Assembly: GCF_000485595.1 (NCBI RefSeq)
Contig: NW_014577481.1
Span: 1 to 31,965 of the forward strand
Reading direction: 5' to 3'
From: Priapulus caudatus
Taxonomy: Eukaryota > Priapulida > Priapulimorpha > Priapulimorphida > Priapulidae
Length of the DNA stretch: 31,965 nucleotides
Below the pieces are notes generated by a model that made no database searches, was not told where the DNA came from, and saw only the letters and a list, made by a program, of their open reading frames with translations. Made by a program: the position numbers and the translations under genes. Positions 30,290-31,965 of this stretch are shown one piece after another. Numbering within the stretch: position 1 is the stretch's first letter; each line of letters begins with the position of its first letter.

Positions 30290-30424
30290 AAAACATTAAC
30301 CGCTTTTAACATATACATCATATACATGAAACTTTTATGTATATCAAGAGCTAATAATACCTAATATAAGGTATTATTAGCTCTTGATGTATATGTATAT
30401 TATGTTAAACGCGGTTAATGTTTT
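30290..30424. mobile_element. 135-bp palindromic element (hairpin MITE)
   Basis: The outer arms AAAACATTAACCGC (30290-30303) and GCGGTTAATGTTTT (30411-30424) are inverted. The inner arms ATCAAGAGCTAATAATACC and GGTATTATTAGCTCTTGAT are perfectly complementary around a loop of about 8 bases near 30362-30369. The whole element could fold on itself. No open frame and no clear target duplication. Confidence 0.8.
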
Positions 30425-31565
30425 CTATTTTTCAGAAATTCAATGAGAGTGGGTAGCTAATCCTGTGTGCCATGCCATTGTACCGCTGTTCGTCACTGAG
30501 ACGGAAATTAATATAAGAGCCGGCAAACTTCATAAACCCCACAAATCTTACCCCTCAAAAAAACCTCCGTGTCTAACTAACAACGAATTATGCGTTTTTT
30601 CGTCATTCACTATTACGTCACTTCAATGTCATCCGGGATGAGCACGTATACGTTTAAAATGATTTATCGTGAGGACACTAACTGCCATCGCAATTATCCC
30701 TATACAGTGGTTGTTGTAGATCATGGTTAGTGTGCAGTGACTATAGCAAATGCTATCATGTTATTGTGCTTGCGTGAACGCTAGAAATTCCGCGTGGGTT
30801 AGTTTTTGTGTTGATTGGACATCACATTTATTTGGAAGCGACAAGGTCATTTTCCGTTGTAGCAGCTCCTTCTTTTTAAAGAACAGGAACGAGTTTTTAG
30901 TTGTTGTAATGCTAGCAAGAATACAAGCGTTGCGATGGAACGAGTTTTTCGTGATAATTCAAGCCGCGAGGACAAGTGCTGCGATATACGCATGACATAC
31001 ACAACCCCACGTTTTTCCGCCCACTACGCGTGCGCTCAAATTCCACGCCCCATTCGAGAAAAAAATGTTTTTTCCACGAACACAAAAGGAAAGACGTTAG
31101 AAACATTTCGGTTAATCCTGGGTGCGCCCTTGGTGCAAGAGAGGCAATTGTGTGGATAGTGGCAGCTCGTTTGATTCTTTTTTATCGGTGGGAAGCAAAA
31201 CTACTTCTTTACCCGAGTCCCTGGTTTTCAATGAATTCCATGGACGCATCAACGCCACCCAAGTCTGCAATCAGATATCGCAATTAAAAAAAAATGGAAT
31301 GATGTATTTGCATTTGATCCATTGCATTCATTTTCGGCGGTAATTTGATAATGCTGATCGTCGACCGCGTGTGAATTCGACGCGCACTATGGGTTTCGGT
31401 AACAGTGCGTAACGTCACATCAGCGAACATTATAAACGTGAGCGAGTTAGCATCTATACCGGTAATCATTAGAGAGTTTTTCCTCCTCGTATGCCAAGGC
31501 ATTGTGTACAGCTCTTCTAATCGTCGCAATCATGCAAAGGCATCGCAGAGAATTAAGATTAAGTA
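30425..31565. other. Non-coding stretch
   Basis: Several frames of 60-100 codons occur on both strands and overlap one another; none shows a domain or convincing splice sites. Confidence 0.45.
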
Positions 31566-31796
31566 ATGATTCATCACTACCTAGATGAATACACTATACC
31601 GTATGACCCCCGCAAAGATCAAAAGCAGCTAATACAGGAAATGCATCGCGCGAACATGGCACATGGCTACACGGGAAGCAGTCGCAACTATACCTTGCCC
31701 CCTCCGACACCCCACCCCTCCCCTACCCCTCCCCCTTTTCAAGCGGTCCCCGCGCCCTTGCCGTGTTCTTATCGCGCTCATCGCGCGCCATTGTAA
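31566..31796 (+). CDS. Weak ORF, possible first exon of an unknown gene
   Basis: 76 codons from ATG 31566. The first half (HHYLDEYTIPYDPRKDQKQL, then IQEMHRANMAHGYTG) has ordinary composition and the second half is Pro-rich. The following sequence at 31862-31965 would encode P/H/Q runs in a different frame. A single gene split by an intron or a frameshift is possible but unproven. No family was recognised. Confidence 0.2.
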   Translation: MIHHYLDEYTIPYDPRKDQKQLIQEMHRANMAHGYTGSSRNYTLPPPTPHPSPTPPPFQAVPAPLPCSYRAHRAPL

Positions 31797-31861
31797 CGTT
31801 TCATTCGCTGACAGGTTGACGTAACGGTGCCGTTACTAATGATGATGCGGTACGAATTACT

Positions 31862-31965
31862 CCCCCGCCACCGCCACCACCGCGGCCACCGCCGCAGCAG
31901 CACCATTACCACCAGCACCACCGCCACCACCAATACCACCACCACCACCAGCAGCAGCAGCAGCA
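31862..31965 (+). repeat. Compound triplet repeat (CCG/CAC/CAG)n at the right edge
   Basis: CCACCG, CACCAC and CAGCAGCAG triplets continue to the window end. In one frame they read as Pro runs, then His/Gln with single Tyr residues, then Gln, a pattern seen in transcription-factor exons. A second frame is also open, reading mostly Thr and Ser. The AG at 31813-31814 (GCTGACAG) could be an acceptor. Whether this codes cannot be decided from the window. Confidence 0.6.

Overview
The window is eukaryotic nuclear DNA, most likely from an invertebrate animal and plausibly marine; the sequence does not fix the species. Genes are split by introns with clean GT/AG borders, spacing is wide, TTAGGG-type telomeric repeats occur internally, and microsatellites, minisatellites and short inverted-repeat elements fill much of the space. 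No bacterial-style operon, rRNA or tRNA was recognised.

Layout. (1) Positions 1-4400 are mostly non-coding and hold a G-rich minisatellite of about 225 bp period plus CA/TA runs. (2) Positions 4472-9537, minus strand, carry the first three coding exons of a C2CD2/C2CD2L (TMEM24)-like gene. They encode an N-terminal membrane anchor and the start of an SMP lipid-transfer domain, and all introns are phase 0. Later exons lie beyond the left edge. Its introns hold a telomere-repeat-bearing inverted-repeat element with a 9-bp target duplication and a second, 445-bp MITE-like element. (3) Positions 10050-13500 hold a long CA tract, GGA/TCC minisatellites and one copy of a 1.1-kb duplicated block. 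(4) Positions 13500-18200 are mainly non-coding, with one weak exon candidate and an array of about 144-bp units rich in TGACCT half-sites. (5) Positions 19000-24300 form a very GC-rich island. It contains a broken copy of a small gene, an array of CRE sites, a 45-bp minisatellite with an assembly gap, and an 818-codon minus-strand gene for a putative nuclear protein. (6) Positions 25200-26400 hold a 10-bp alternating purine-pyrimidine array, a 764-bp palindromic element and a 51-bp hairpin triplication. (7) Positions 26600-28675 carry the intact small gene (about 270 codons, minus strand) and the second copy of the 1.1-kb block. (8) Positions 28676-31965 are mostly featureless, apart from a 135-bp palindrome and a terminal P/H/Q-type triplet repeat.

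How the parts relate. The C2CD2L-like gene appears independent of the GC-rich locus. The 818-codon protein and the small duplicated protein share three stretches that, by eye, look like one divergent domain, possibly of SKI/SNO/DAC type; this is inference. Several noisy stretches, especially left of the 10-N gap, show scattered single-base indels like uncorrected long reads, so broken frames there may not be biological.
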